64,000 nt of DNA from Candidatus Dechloromonas phosphoritropha (GTDB lineage Bacteria; Pseudomonadota; Gammaproteobacteria; Burkholderiales; Rhodocyclaceae). The DNA lies in NCBI GenBank assembly GCA_016722705.1, contig JADKGN010000004.1:868001-932000 (forward strand). Direction: 5' to 3'. The notes under the pieces were generated by a model. That model worked only from the letters and a program-made list of their open reading frames with translations. It searched no databases and had not been told where the DNA came from. Shown piece after piece: positions 1 to 8,191 of the stretch; the stretch's first letter is position 1, and the number at the start of each line of letters is the position of its first letter. The translations under genes and the position numbers were made by a program.

Positions 1-119
1 ACTGGCAGTTCAACCCGGACGCCGAATACCTGCTCAAGCCCGGATTCACGCTGGTCGCGATGGTCACTCCGGAGGGACGCCGGGAACTTGAAACCCTGCT
101 GATCGACATGCGCGCCTGA
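1..119 (+). CDS. Potassium channel / TrkA-C domain protein, C-terminal fragment
   Basis: Only the last 38 residues are in the window. The frame starts at base 3 and ends with TGA at 117-119. The tail has the pattern N-P-x-x-E-Y-x-L-x-P-G-x-x-L-x-x-M, which is how TrkA-C (RCK-C) domains end in bacterial ion channels and potassium uptake regulators: a ligand-binding lobe followed by a short final helix, here PEGRRELETLL. The family call rests on this short pattern alone. Another RCK-C protein, such as a KefB-type antiporter, is equally possible. Confidence 0.55.
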   Translation, partial: WQFNPDAEYLLKPGFTLVAMVTPEGRRELETLLIDMRA

Positions 120-184
120 CGCTGATGCCGCGCTGGACGGTGCGGCAGGCTGCTGGCCCCGGTTGGCGACAATAGGAGAAGGAA

Positions 185-607
185 CTATTTGACCAGCGTC
201 ACCGGCAATTTGGTCATGCCAAACACGCGCGTTGCCACCGAACCCATCAGGAAACTGCCAATGACACCCAGGCCGCGCGTACCCATGACGATCTTTCCGC
301 AGGAGTTCTCGACGGCGTAGCGAACAATGGTCTCGGCAACCGGCCCGATCAGAACGGCGGCCGTGTAGGGCATACCCGCGTTATCAAGGAGCGCACGTGC
401 CGATTCGAGGACATCGCCACCACATGCTTCCTGCATGTCCTCGATTTCGCTTGCCGGCATATGGCCACGCAACTCGTGGGAGTCGATCGGCAACTGAACG
501 TTGATCAGGGCGATCTCGGTCCCGGCGCCACCATTCACCTCGGAAATGACGTGGCGCACGGCGCGATCGGAATGACTGGAGCCATCAACCGGGAGCAGTA
601 TCTTCAT
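185..607 (-). CDS. Universal stress protein, UspA family
   Basis: A 140-residue single-domain Usp. It opens with the usual beta strand and aspartate (KILLPVDGS). Near the end it carries the ATP-binding pattern G-2x-G-9x-G-S: G109, G112, G122 and S123 in GTRGLGVIGSFLMGS. Proteins with this motif usually bind ATP and help cells survive stress or energy limitation, acting as cytoplasmic dimers. Length is normal for the family. It lies 65 bases from the potassium-channel fragment and diverges from the NhaD-type antiporter gene, so it is probably its own transcript. Its target cannot be read from sequence. Confidence 0.92.
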   Translation of the reverse strand: MKILLPVDGSSHSDRAVRHVISEVNGGAGTEIALINVQLPIDSHELRGHMPASEIEDMQEACGGDVLESARALLDNAGMPYTAAVLIGPVAETIVRYAVENSCGKIVMGTRGLGVIGSFLMGSVATRVFGMTKLPVTLVK

Positions 608-736
608 GGCAATTACCTTGGACGTTTCGTTGGCCAGAGTTTAGCCGAATCCCTTGCCACATGCGGTCTACGACGCTCCCCTGGCAGCGGGGACCACTGC
701 GGGGAAACCACGGGAAGCACTGAATCTGCATCGATG

Positions 737-757
737 CTAGAATTTCCGCCATTCTAG
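737..757. promoter_or_regulatory. Inverted repeat upstream of the NhaD-type gene
   Basis: Two perfect 7-base arms, ctagaat (737-743) and attctag (751-757), are separated by 7 bases. They end 15 bases before the ATG at 773, in the gap between the divergent UspA and antiporter genes. The position fits an operator or a 5'-leader hairpin. No T-run follows, so it is not an obvious terminator. Confidence 0.35.
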
Positions 758-772
758 ACTCTTTGGAAATTG

Positions 773-2140
773 ATGAGATCGCTGCTTGGCGGACGCCGAC
801 TACATCTCCTGGCAGCCTTGCCGGCCCTGTTCGCCGTACCGCTGGCGCTCGCGACACCGGGTGCTGAGGAGGCGACCGTCTCCGGCATTCCCGTCGATTT
901 CATTCTCTTCGCCGCGACACTTCTCGGCGTCGCCTTGTTTCACCATCATGCCCTGCCAGTGGCCCTCACTGGCGTGGTGGCAATTGCCACCTACAAGATC
1001 CTGTTCACCGGCTTCGAGACCGCTGAAGGCCTGGCTGGATTCGGCCTGCACATGGCGCATGAGTGGGTGCTGCTGATCAATCTGCTCTGCCTGCTGGTCG
1101 GCTTTGCGCTTCTGGCCCGCCATTTCGAGGACAGCGGCGTGCCGGAAATCCTGCCGAAGCTGCTGCCAGCAGGCTGGATGGGGCCTTTCGTGCTTCTTGT
1201 CATCATCTTCCTGCTCTCGGGCTTTCTCGATAACATCGCCGCGGCATTGATCGGCGCCACGGTGGCGGCCAGCGTTTTCAGGCGCAAGGTCCATATCGGC
1301 TATCTTGCCGCCATCGTCGCCGCCTCGAATGCCGGCGGTGCCGGCTCCGTGCTCGGTGACACGACGACGACGATGATGTGGATCGACGGGATCAGCCCGC
1401 TTGCCATGGTCAGTGCCTTCCTGCCTGCCGCAGTGGCGATGATTGTCTTCGGCATCCCGGCGGCGCGGATGCAGCACAGGCACATGGCGATCACCCGCAA
1501 CCTGCAGGCAGTTCATCACATCGACTGGGCACGCGTCGGCATCGTCGCGTTCATCCTCGTTGCGGCAATCGCCACCAACGTCACCGTGAATCTGAAGTTC
1601 GCCGCGCTGGCCGACAGCTTTCCTTTTCTTGGCAGTGCGGTCTGGGTTGCGCTGCTGCTCGCGGCGCCGCTGCGCAAGCCCGAATGGAGCCTGATGCCGG
1701 GCGCCATCAAGGGCTCTGTCTTCCTGCTGGCGCTGGTCACCTGCGCCTCGATGATGCCGGTGGAAAAGCTGCCGCCCGCTTCGTGGCCGTCAACACTGGC
1801 CCTGGGCTTCCTCTCTGCCGTCTTCGACAACATTCCGCTGACCGCGCTGGCCCTCAGGCAGGGTGGCTACGACTGGGGTTTCCTTGCCTACGCCGTCGGC
1901 TTCGGTGGTTCAATGCTGTGGTTCGGATCCTCATCCGGCGTCGCGGTGGCGAATCTGTTCCCGCAGGCGAGGTCGGTCGGCCAGTGGCTACGCCACGGCT
2001 GGATGATACCCATCGGCTACGTGGTCGGCTTCTTGGTCATGCTGGCCGTGCTGGGCTGGCATCCGCATGAGAGACACAAGGACAATCTGCCCGCCCCGGC
2101 CAGTTCGCAACCCTTGTCTTCCCCGGGCGACGCCCACTAA
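773..2140 (+). CDS. NhaD-like Na+/H+ antiporter, ion transporter superfamily
   Basis: A 455-residue inner-membrane protein with many hydrophobic segments. The most diagnostic stretch, residues 185-203, reads SNAGGAGSVLGDTTTTMMW, matching the NhaD signature (NAGG followed by GD-TTTM-W). NhaD proteins exchange sodium for protons. The related ArsB/citrate-type permeases are the alternative, since all share this fold. ATG at 773 is chosen over TTG at 770 because GGA lies six bases upstream. The first 28 residues look like a signal or first membrane helix. A second antiporter of a different family follows 15 bases downstream, so the pair may be one ion-homeostasis operon. Confidence 0.8.
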   Translation: MRSLLGGRRLHLLAALPALFAVPLALATPGAEEATVSGIPVDFILFAATLLGVALFHHHALPVALTGVVAIATYKILFTGFETAEGLAGFGLHMAHEWVLLINLLCLLVGFALLARHFEDSGVPEILPKLLPAGWMGPFVLLVIIFLLSGFLDNIAAALIGATVAASVFRRKVHIGYLAAIVAASNAGGAGSVLGDTTTTMMWIDGISPLAMVSAFLPAAVAMIVFGIPAARMQHRHMAITRNLQAVHHIDWARVGIVAFILVAAIATNVTVNLKFAALADSFPFLGSAVWVALLLAAPLRKPEWSLMPGAIKGSVFLLALVTCASMMPVEKLPPASWPSTLALGFLSAVFDNIPLTALALRQGGYDWGFLAYAVGFGGSMLWFGSSSGVAVANLFPQARSVGQWLRHGWMIPIGYVVGFLVMLAVLGWHPHERHKDNLPAPASSQPLSSPGDAH

Positions 2141-2155
2141 CCGAAAGCCCAGGCC

Positions 2156-3514
2156 ATGCCCCTCCATATCCGCCGCCTCATCCCCCTCGCCCTGCTCGCC
2201 GCCGCCTGGCCGGTCTTCGCCGCCGGCTCCGGCGTGATCGGCGAGAACCTTCTGTGGCTGGCCATCATCATTCTCGCCGCCCGCCTCTTCGCGCCGCTAG
2301 CCGAGCGCGTGGGCTTTCCGGCGGTTCTCGGTGAACTGCTGCTTGGCGTCGTCCTCGGCAATCTCGGATTGCTCGGTTTTCAATACTTCGCGACCATCGC
2401 CAGAGATCCGATCATCATGTTCCTGGCCGAACTCGGCGTCATCGTCCTGCTGCTGCAGATCGGCCTCGAAACCCGCCTCGGTGACCTGGTCAGAGTCGGC
2501 GGCCGCGCCTCGCTAGTCGGTATCGTCGGCATCACGGTCCCGTTCGTCCTCGGTGCTTTCGTCGCCGGTCCGCTATTGCTCAAAGGCATGGACTTCAAGG
2601 CCTACCTGTTCCTCGGCGCGACGCTGGCGGCCACCTCGGTCGGCATCACCGGCCGCGTCTTCCGTGATCTCGGCAAGCTGAAGATGCCAGAAGCGCAAAT
2701 CGTTCTGGGCGCCGCCGTCATCGACGATGTCCTCGGACTGGTTATCCTCGCGGTCGTCTCCAGCCTCGTTGAAGCCGGCACCGTCAGCCTCGCCGAGGTT
2801 CTGCTGATCATTGCCAAGGCGGTGCTCTTTCTCGGCGGTTCGATCGCGATTGGTCGGGCTATCGCGCCGCGCTTGCTGAACTGGGCTTCACGACTGGACA
2901 GCAGCCAGTCGATGCTGTTTTCCCTGGTTCTCGTTGCCGGCCTGTTCCTCGCATGGCTCGCCCATGCCGTCGGCCTTGCCCCGATCATCGGTGGCTTCGC
3001 CGCCGGCCTGCTGTTCGAGCCAGTCTTCCTCAAGCATTTCGAGACACCGAAAGTCGTCCAGGAAATCGAGCCGCTGCTGCCTGCCGGGGTCGACGCCGAG
3101 CAGATCAGCAAGATCCGCGCCGTGCTCGCGCGCCACACCAGCCACCAGCACGAGCACATGATCGAGCCGATCGGCTATTTCTTCGTTCCGGTATTTTTCG
3201 TGTTGACCGGCATGCAGGTCGACCTGACCGTGCTGGCCGATCCCGAGGTTGTCATGATCGCGCTCGGCATCACGGTCGCGGCGGTTGTCGGCAAGCTGGT
3301 CGCCGGTTTCGCCGCAGGAAAGGGCAAGAATCCGTGGCTGGTCGGCTGGGGCATGGTGCCACGCGGCGAGGTCGGGCTGATCTTCGCGATGGCCGGAAAA
3401 AACCTCGGCGTCATGAGCGAGGCGATGTTCTCGGTGATCGTCATCATGGTCATCCTCACCACGCTGCTGACGCCGCCCATCCTCATCGTGCTGCTGCGCC
3501 GGCAGGAAACCTGA
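2156..3514 (+). CDS. Cation:proton antiporter, CPA2 (Kef/NhaS-type) family
   Basis: A 452-residue membrane protein. After a signal-like first helix it shows the Na_H_Exchanger pattern: a conserved FPAVLGELLLGVVLGN stretch near the N-terminus, an acidic pair in AAVIDDVLGL mid-protein (candidate ion-binding site), and GFAAGLLFEP and PRGEVGLIFA later. There is no C-terminal TrkA-N domain as in KefB or KefC, so it is the short membrane-only form. It lies between the NhaD-like antiporter and an MFS gene with gaps of 15 and 4 bases, indicating one transcript. The exchanged ion (Na+ or K+) is not determined. Confidence 0.85.
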   Translation: MPLHIRRLIPLALLAAAWPVFAAGSGVIGENLLWLAIIILAARLFAPLAERVGFPAVLGELLLGVVLGNLGLLGFQYFATIARDPIIMFLAELGVIVLLLQIGLETRLGDLVRVGGRASLVGIVGITVPFVLGAFVAGPLLLKGMDFKAYLFLGATLAATSVGITGRVFRDLGKLKMPEAQIVLGAAVIDDVLGLVILAVVSSLVEAGTVSLAEVLLIIAKAVLFLGGSIAIGRAIAPRLLNWASRLDSSQSMLFSLVLVAGLFLAWLAHAVGLAPIIGGFAAGLLFEPVFLKHFETPKVVQEIEPLLPAGVDAEQISKIRAVLARHTSHQHEHMIEPIGYFFVPVFFVLTGMQVDLTVLADPEVVMIALGITVAAVVGKLVAGFAAGKGKNPWLVGWGMVPRGEVGLIFAMAGKNLGVMSEAMFSVIVIMVILTTLLTPPILIVLLRRQET

Positions 3515-3518
3515 GCCG

Positions 3519-4796
3519 ATGCTCAACCTGACCACCGAACAGAAGCGCCGGCGCTGGCTGGCGCTCGGCATCGTCGCCTTGACCTACGTGCTCTCCTTCT
3601 TCCAGCGCTTCGCGCCGGCGGGCATCGCCCAGGATCTGGCGGCAGCCTTCTCGACCTCGGCGGCATCACTCGGTGCTCTGGCGGCGACCTATTTCTACGT
3701 CTACACGCTGATGCAGATCCCCACGGGGATCCTCGCCGACACGCTCGGGCCGCGCCGGATTCTGGCGCTCGGCGGCATCATTGGCGGTCTCGGCAGCTTC
3801 ATGTTCGGGTTCGCCCCGTCGCTCGACTGGGCGCTGGCCGGGCGCACGCTGATCGGCCTCGGGGTTTCGGTGACCTTCATCGCCATGCTCAAGCTGATCG
3901 CCGTCTGGTTCGAGGAAAGCCGCTTCGCGACCATGGTCGGCATCTGCATGCTAGTCGGCAACATGGGCTCAGTGCTTGCCGGCGCACCGCTATCCGGGCT
4001 GGCCCAGGCGACCGGGTGGCGTGGCGTGTTTATCGGCATCGGCGTCGTTTCGCTGGTGCTGGCGGTGGCCTGCTGGGCCATCGTACGCGACCGGCCGGAT
4101 GCCAGCAGCGCCGCGGCCACGTCACGCTTCGATCGCACCGTGGTCCTCTCCGGGCTGCTCGCGGTTTTGAAGAATCGTGCCACGTGGCCGACGATCATCG
4201 TCAATACGGGAATGGCCGGCGCCTTCTTCACCTTCGGCGGGCTGTGGGCGACACCCTATCTGGTGCAGGTGCACGGCATGGCGCGCCCGGCTGCGTCGGC
4301 GCACCTTTCGCTATGGTTCGGCGGCTTCGCCATCGGCTGCTTCTTCATCGGCACGCTGTCCGACCGCATCTGCCGGCGCAAGCCGGTGCTCATCGCCACC
4401 TCGCACGTCTACGCGGCAATCTGGCTGGTCTGGCTATCCGGGATCACCATGCCACCCTGGCTTTCATATTCGCTGTTCGTGCTGATGGGGCTGGTCACCG
4501 CGGGCTTCAGTCTGACCTGGGCCTGCGCGAAAGAAGTCAATCCGCCGCTTCTGTCCGGCATGTCGACAAGTATCGCCAATATCGGCGGCTTCCTCGCCGG
4601 GGCGTTGCTGCAACCGCTGGTCGGCTGGGTGATGGATCTTGGCTGGAAGGGAGAGATACTCAACGGCAGCCGCTTCTATGGCCTCGATACCTGGCGCGAC
4701 GGCGTGCTCGTCGTCGCGCTGTGCGCGCTGATGGGCGCCATCGGCAGCTGGTGGATCCACGAGACCCGCTGCCGCAACGTCTGGAAGCGGGCCTGA
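3519..4796 (+). CDS. Major facilitator superfamily transporter
   Basis: A 425-residue MFS protein with about twelve hydrophobic segments. The loop after the second segment carries motif A (GILADTLGPRR, residues 70-80). A second similar loop, GTLSDRICRRK, lies in the C-terminal half, as expected for the two-lobed fold. The sequence resembles anion or organic-acid MFS members, but no residue identifies a substrate. The start is 4 bases after the antiporter stop, so it is probably translated from the same message. It converges on fpr with 13 bases between the stops. Confidence 0.85.
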   Translation: MLNLTTEQKRRRWLALGIVALTYVLSFFQRFAPAGIAQDLAAAFSTSAASLGALAATYFYVYTLMQIPTGILADTLGPRRILALGGIIGGLGSFMFGFAPSLDWALAGRTLIGLGVSVTFIAMLKLIAVWFEESRFATMVGICMLVGNMGSVLAGAPLSGLAQATGWRGVFIGIGVVSLVLAVACWAIVRDRPDASSAAATSRFDRTVVLSGLLAVLKNRATWPTIIVNTGMAGAFFTFGGLWATPYLVQVHGMARPAASAHLSLWFGGFAIGCFFIGTLSDRICRRKPVLIATSHVYAAIWLVWLSGITMPPWLSYSLFVLMGLVTAGFSLTWACAKEVNPPLLSGMSTSIANIGGFLAGALLQPLVGWVMDLGWKGEILNGSRFYGLDTWRDGVLVVALCALMGAIGSWWIHETRCRNVWKRA

Positions 4797-4809
4797 CCGG
4801 GGTTTCGGC

Positions 4810-5589
4810 TCACTTCTCGACGAAGGCGCGCTCGATCACGTAATCGCCCAACTCGCCTGTATAGTGGCGGGCTACCTTGAAGCCACGGGCGTCGAGCAGG
4901 GCCGCGGTATCGGCCAGCATGTGCGGGCCACCGCAGATCATCACGCGATCGCTGGCCGGATCGAGCGGCGTCTCACCAATGTCGGCGAACAGCTTGCCAG
5001 ATTCGACAAGGTCGGTGAGGCGTCCTTCGTTCTCGAAGGGTTCGCGCGTCACGGTCGGGTAGTAGATCAGCTTCTCGCGCGCCCATTCGCCGAAGAACTC
5101 GTGCTTGGTGATCTCGTGCTCGATGTAGTCGCGGTAGGCCAACTCGTTGGTCCACCGCACGCCATGCACGAGTATGACCTTGGCGAAGCGCTCGTAGGTT
5201 TCCGGATCGTGGATCAGGCTCATGAACGGCGCCAGCCCGGTGCCGGTCGCGAACATGAAAAGCCTCCTGCCGGGCTTGAGGTCGCGCAGGACCAGCGTGC
5301 CGGTCGGCTTGCGGCTGACGATCACCGGGTCGCCCGGCTGCAGGTGCTGCAGGCGCGAGGTGAGCGGACCATTGGTGACCTTGATGCTGAAGAACTCCAG
5401 GTAATCCTCGTGATTCGCGCTGGCAATGCTGTAGGCGCGGGTCAGCGGACGGCCGGCGACCTCAAGCCCGAGCATCACGAACTGCCCGTTGGTGAAGCGC
5501 AAACCACGATCGCGCGTCGTCTTGAACGAGAACAGCGTATCGTTCCAGTGATGGACGGAAAGGACGGTTTCAGTGGCGAGGGTGGTCAT
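4810..5589 (-). CDS. fpr: Ferredoxin--NADP reductase
   Basis: A 259-residue flavoprotein of the bacterial FNR subclass, which moves electrons between NADPH and ferredoxin or flavodoxin. The FAD-binding motif RAYS is at 51-54, the NADP-binding GTGLAPF at 116-122, and CGGPHML later in the nucleotide domain. The C-terminus ends in AFVEK, the tail that replaces the plant-type terminal tyrosine in bacterial subclass I enzymes. Length is typical. An SD-like GGAG precedes the ATG. It diverges from the RND/SQR operon across a 250-base gap that contains nested repeats, so the two may share control. Confidence 0.95.
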   Translation of the reverse strand: MTTLATETVLSVHHWNDTLFSFKTTRDRGLRFTNGQFVMLGLEVAGRPLTRAYSIASANHEDYLEFFSIKVTNGPLTSRLQHLQPGDPVIVSRKPTGTLVLRDLKPGRRLFMFATGTGLAPFMSLIHDPETYERFAKVILVHGVRWTNELAYRDYIEHEITKHEFFGEWAREKLIYYPTVTREPFENEGRLTDLVESGKLFADIGETPLDPASDRVMICGGPHMLADTAALLDARGFKVARHYTGELGDYVIERAFVEK

Positions 5590-5677
5590 ATGCGGGCTCC
5601 GGTTTTGAATCGGACCAGATCAGGCGGCGTGAGTTGCACATTACACGCATAAAATTCACGACTTGCCAGCGTTTTGC

Positions 5678-5814
5678 CCGCTGACGGACGGGGCAATCGC
5701 ATGAATGCCAATGTCGTGAACACATTGAAAGTAAGCCATTGATCGTCAGAGTCTATTTTTGAGGGTGTACAACAGTGGCATTCATGCGATTACCCTGCCG
5801 CTGACGGACAGGGC
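5678..5814. repeat. Nested direct and inverted repeats in the fpr/RND divergent region
   Basis: Two direct copies of ccgctgacggac(g/a)gggc lie at 5678-5694 and 5798-5814, with one mismatch in 17 bases. Immediately inside them is a perfect 16-base inverted repeat: aatcgcatgaatgcca at 5695-5710 and its complement at 5776-5791. The outer copies are direct and the inner arms inverted. The structure could be a two-site operator between fpr and the RND operon, or the footprint of a small rearrangement. Confidence 0.6.
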
Positions 5815-5839
5815 TTGCGCGGGAGTAACAAATTAGCGT

Positions 5840-6838
5840 ATGCTTATAGTTATGAAGACGAAGCTGTTTTTTGCACTTTTTTGGGCGTTGACCGCAACAG
5901 CCCACGCCGAGACCCTGCCAACGATCATCGTCAAGCAGCACACGGTCGACCTGACTTTCCCGGCGGAAGCGCTGGTCGAGGCCGTGCAGCAGGCCGTCGT
6001 CGGCGCCCAGATCGCTGGTCGCATTCTCGAAGTGAAGGCGGATGCCGGCCAGGCGGTCAGGAAAGGCGAGGTGCTGATGCGCATCGACGCGCGTGAAGCA
6101 GAGGAAGCAGCGCGCGCGGCCGACGCGCAGTATGCCAACGCCAAGCTCAATTACGAACGCAGCAAGAGCCTGCGCGATCAGAAATTCCTCAGCCAGGCCG
6201 CCGTCGACAAGGCTAAAAGCGATTACGATGCCGCAGCCGCCAACCGCGCTGCGGCCGGGGCCAGCCAGAGCCATGCCACCATTGTTTCGCCGCTCACCGG
6301 CATCGTCGCCCGGCGCTACGCCGAACTGGGCGACATGGCGACGCCGGGCAAGCCGTTGTTCACCATCTACGAACCAGAGGGCCTGCGCGTTACTGCTAGC
6401 GTCCCGCAATATCGTCTCAAGGAGATGCGCGACGTGAAGGCCGCGCGCGTCGAATTCCCGGAACTGGGCAAATGGGTCGATGCGACTGCCGTCAACCTGC
6501 TGCCGACCGCCGATTCCTCCACCCATGTCTCGCAGGTTCGCGTCACCCTGCCGCCGGTGCCGGAAGCGACGCCCGGGATGTTCGCCCGCGTCCATTTTGT
6601 CGTCGGCCAGGCCGATAAGTTGACCGTGCCTGCAGCAGCGGTGCTGCGCCGCGGTGAGGTCGCCGCAGTTTACGTGATGACCATCGACGATCGCCTCAGC
6701 CTGCGCCAGTTGCGTCTCGGTGAGGCAGTCAGCCAAGGCGAAATTGAGGTACTGGCCGGGTTGAGCGCGGGCGACAAGGTAGTTACCGACCCGTTCAAGG
6801 CCGGCATAGCGATCAAGAATCAGCAAGACCAAAAATAA
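5840..6838 (+). CDS. RND efflux periplasmic adaptor (membrane fusion protein)
   Basis: A 332-residue adaptor that would link an RND pump to an outer-membrane channel across the periplasm. A signal peptide (KTKLFFALFWALTATAHA) is followed by a barrel-sandwich half (GRILEVKADAGQAVRKGEVL), a short alpha-hairpin rich in A, K and Q, the second half-motif (SPLTGIVARRYAELGDMATPGKPL) and a C-terminal beta domain. ATG 5840 gives five residues before the signal's MKTK; ATG 5852 is also possible, and neither has a strong SD. The pump gene follows after an SQR gene. No TolC-like gene is nearby, so the outer-membrane partner must be elsewhere. Confidence 0.9.
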   Translation: MLIVMKTKLFFALFWALTATAHAETLPTIIVKQHTVDLTFPAEALVEAVQQAVVGAQIAGRILEVKADAGQAVRKGEVLMRIDAREAEEAARAADAQYANAKLNYERSKSLRDQKFLSQAAVDKAKSDYDAAAANRAAAGASQSHATIVSPLTGIVARRYAELGDMATPGKPLFTIYEPEGLRVTASVPQYRLKEMRDVKAARVEFPELGKWVDATAVNLLPTADSSTHVSQVRVTLPPVPEATPGMFARVHFVVGQADKLTVPAAAVLRRGEVAAVYVMTIDDRLSLRQLRLGEAVSQGEIEVLAGLSAGDKVVTDPFKAGIAIKNQQDQK

Positions 6839-6909
6839 AACCGGGATAACAGCCGGAGAGCAGTGATTCGATCCGCCCCGACCGGGGCTAACCAACTGGA
6901 GGGGATAAC

Positions 6910-8184
6910 ATGGCCCATATCGTGATTGTCGGAGCAGGTCTCGGCGGCATGCCGATGGCTTATGAAATGCGGGAAGCGGCTCGCCCCGACGACCGCATCA
7001 CCATGATCGCCAACACCGCGAAATTCCATTTCGTGCCATCCAATCCCTGGGTGGCGGTAAACTGGCGCAAACGCAAGGAAATCGAACTGGAGATAGCGCC
7101 GCTGCTCAAGAAGCACAATATCGATTTCATCCCGGTCGGCGTCAAGCGCCTGCATCCGGACGAGAATCAGCTGGAACTGGATGACGGCCGCCGCATCGAT
7201 TACGACTTTCTGGTGCTGGCGACCGGCCCTCGGCTGGCTTTCGAGGAAGTCGAAGGCCTTGGGCCGCAGGGGCATACGCAATCCATCTGCCACGTCGATC
7301 ATGCGACGCATGCCCGTGACGAATGGGAGAAATTCGTCGCCAAGCCGGGGGCGATTGTCGTCGGTGCGGTTCAGGGCGCCTCCTGCTTCGGGCCGGCTTA
7401 CGAGTTCACAATGATCATGGAAACCGACCTGCGTCGGCGCAAGATTCGCGACCAGGTGCCAATAACGTTCGTGACTTCCGAGCCTTACATCGGCCATCTC
7501 GGCTTGGGCGGGGTCGGCGATTCCAAGGGCTTGATGGAGTCGATTTTCCGCGACAAGCACATCAAGTGGATCTGCAACTCCAAGGTCACCCGCGTCGAGG
7601 CCGGCAAGATGTTCGTCACCGAGCACGACGAGGATGGCAAGCCAAAGAAGGAGCACGAACTGCCCTTCAAGTATTCGATGATGCTGCCGGCATTCACGGG
7701 CGTCGATGCGGTTTTCGGTATCGAAGGCCTAACCAATCCGCGTGGCTTCATCCTGATCGATCCGCATCAGCGCAATCCGAAATATGCCAAAATCTACGCG
7801 GTTGGCGTCTGTGTTGCCATCCCGCCGGTGGAGGTGACGCCGGTGCCGACCGGGACGCCGAAGACCGGCTACATGATCGAGTCGATGGTGACGGCTACCG
7901 CCAAGAACATTCGCGCCGTGCTCGATGGCCGGGAGCCGAACGAAAAGGCAACCTGGAATGCCGTCTGTCTGGCCGACTTTGGTGACAACGGGGCAGCCTT
8001 TGTGGCCCTGCCGCAAATCCCGCCGCGCAACGTCAACTGGTTCGCGCACGGCAGGTGGGTGCATCTGGCCAAGATCGCCTTCGAGAAATACTTCATGCAC
8101 AAGATGAAAAGAGGGACAACCGAACCGGTGTATGAAAAGATCGTCATGCAAGCGCTCGGCATCATGAAATTGAAAGGCAAGTAA
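6910..8184 (+). CDS. sqr: Sulfide:quinone oxidoreductase-type flavoprotein
   Basis: A 424-residue FAD enzyme of the two-dinucleotide-binding fold. It starts with the Rossmann motif VGAGLGG (7-13). Three cysteines sit where known SQRs have their essential ones: C127 in SICHVDH, C159 in GASCFGP and C353 in AVCLADFGD. This matches the 128/160/356 spacing of the Acidithiobacillus enzyme. SQR oxidises sulfide to polysulfide on the periplasmic membrane face and reduces quinone. A strong SD (GGAGGGG) precedes the ATG. The gene is enclosed between an RND adaptor and pump, an unusual setting for SQR. A related flavocytochrome-type oxidoreductase is the alternative. Confidence 0.85.
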   Translation: MAHIVIVGAGLGGMPMAYEMREAARPDDRITMIANTAKFHFVPSNPWVAVNWRKRKEIELEIAPLLKKHNIDFIPVGVKRLHPDENQLELDDGRRIDYDFLVLATGPRLAFEEVEGLGPQGHTQSICHVDHATHARDEWEKFVAKPGAIVVGAVQGASCFGPAYEFTMIMETDLRRRKIRDQVPITFVTSEPYIGHLGLGGVGDSKGLMESIFRDKHIKWICNSKVTRVEAGKMFVTEHDEDGKPKKEHELPFKYSMMLPAFTGVDAVFGIEGLTNPRGFILIDPHQRNPKYAKIYAVGVCVAIPPVEVTPVPTGTPKTGYMIESMVTATAKNIRAVLDGREPNEKATWNAVCLADFGDNGAAFVALPQIPPRNVNWFAHGRWVHLAKIAFEKYFMHKMKRGTTEPVYEKIVMQALGIMKLKGK

Positions 8185-8191
8185 GCCGTTT

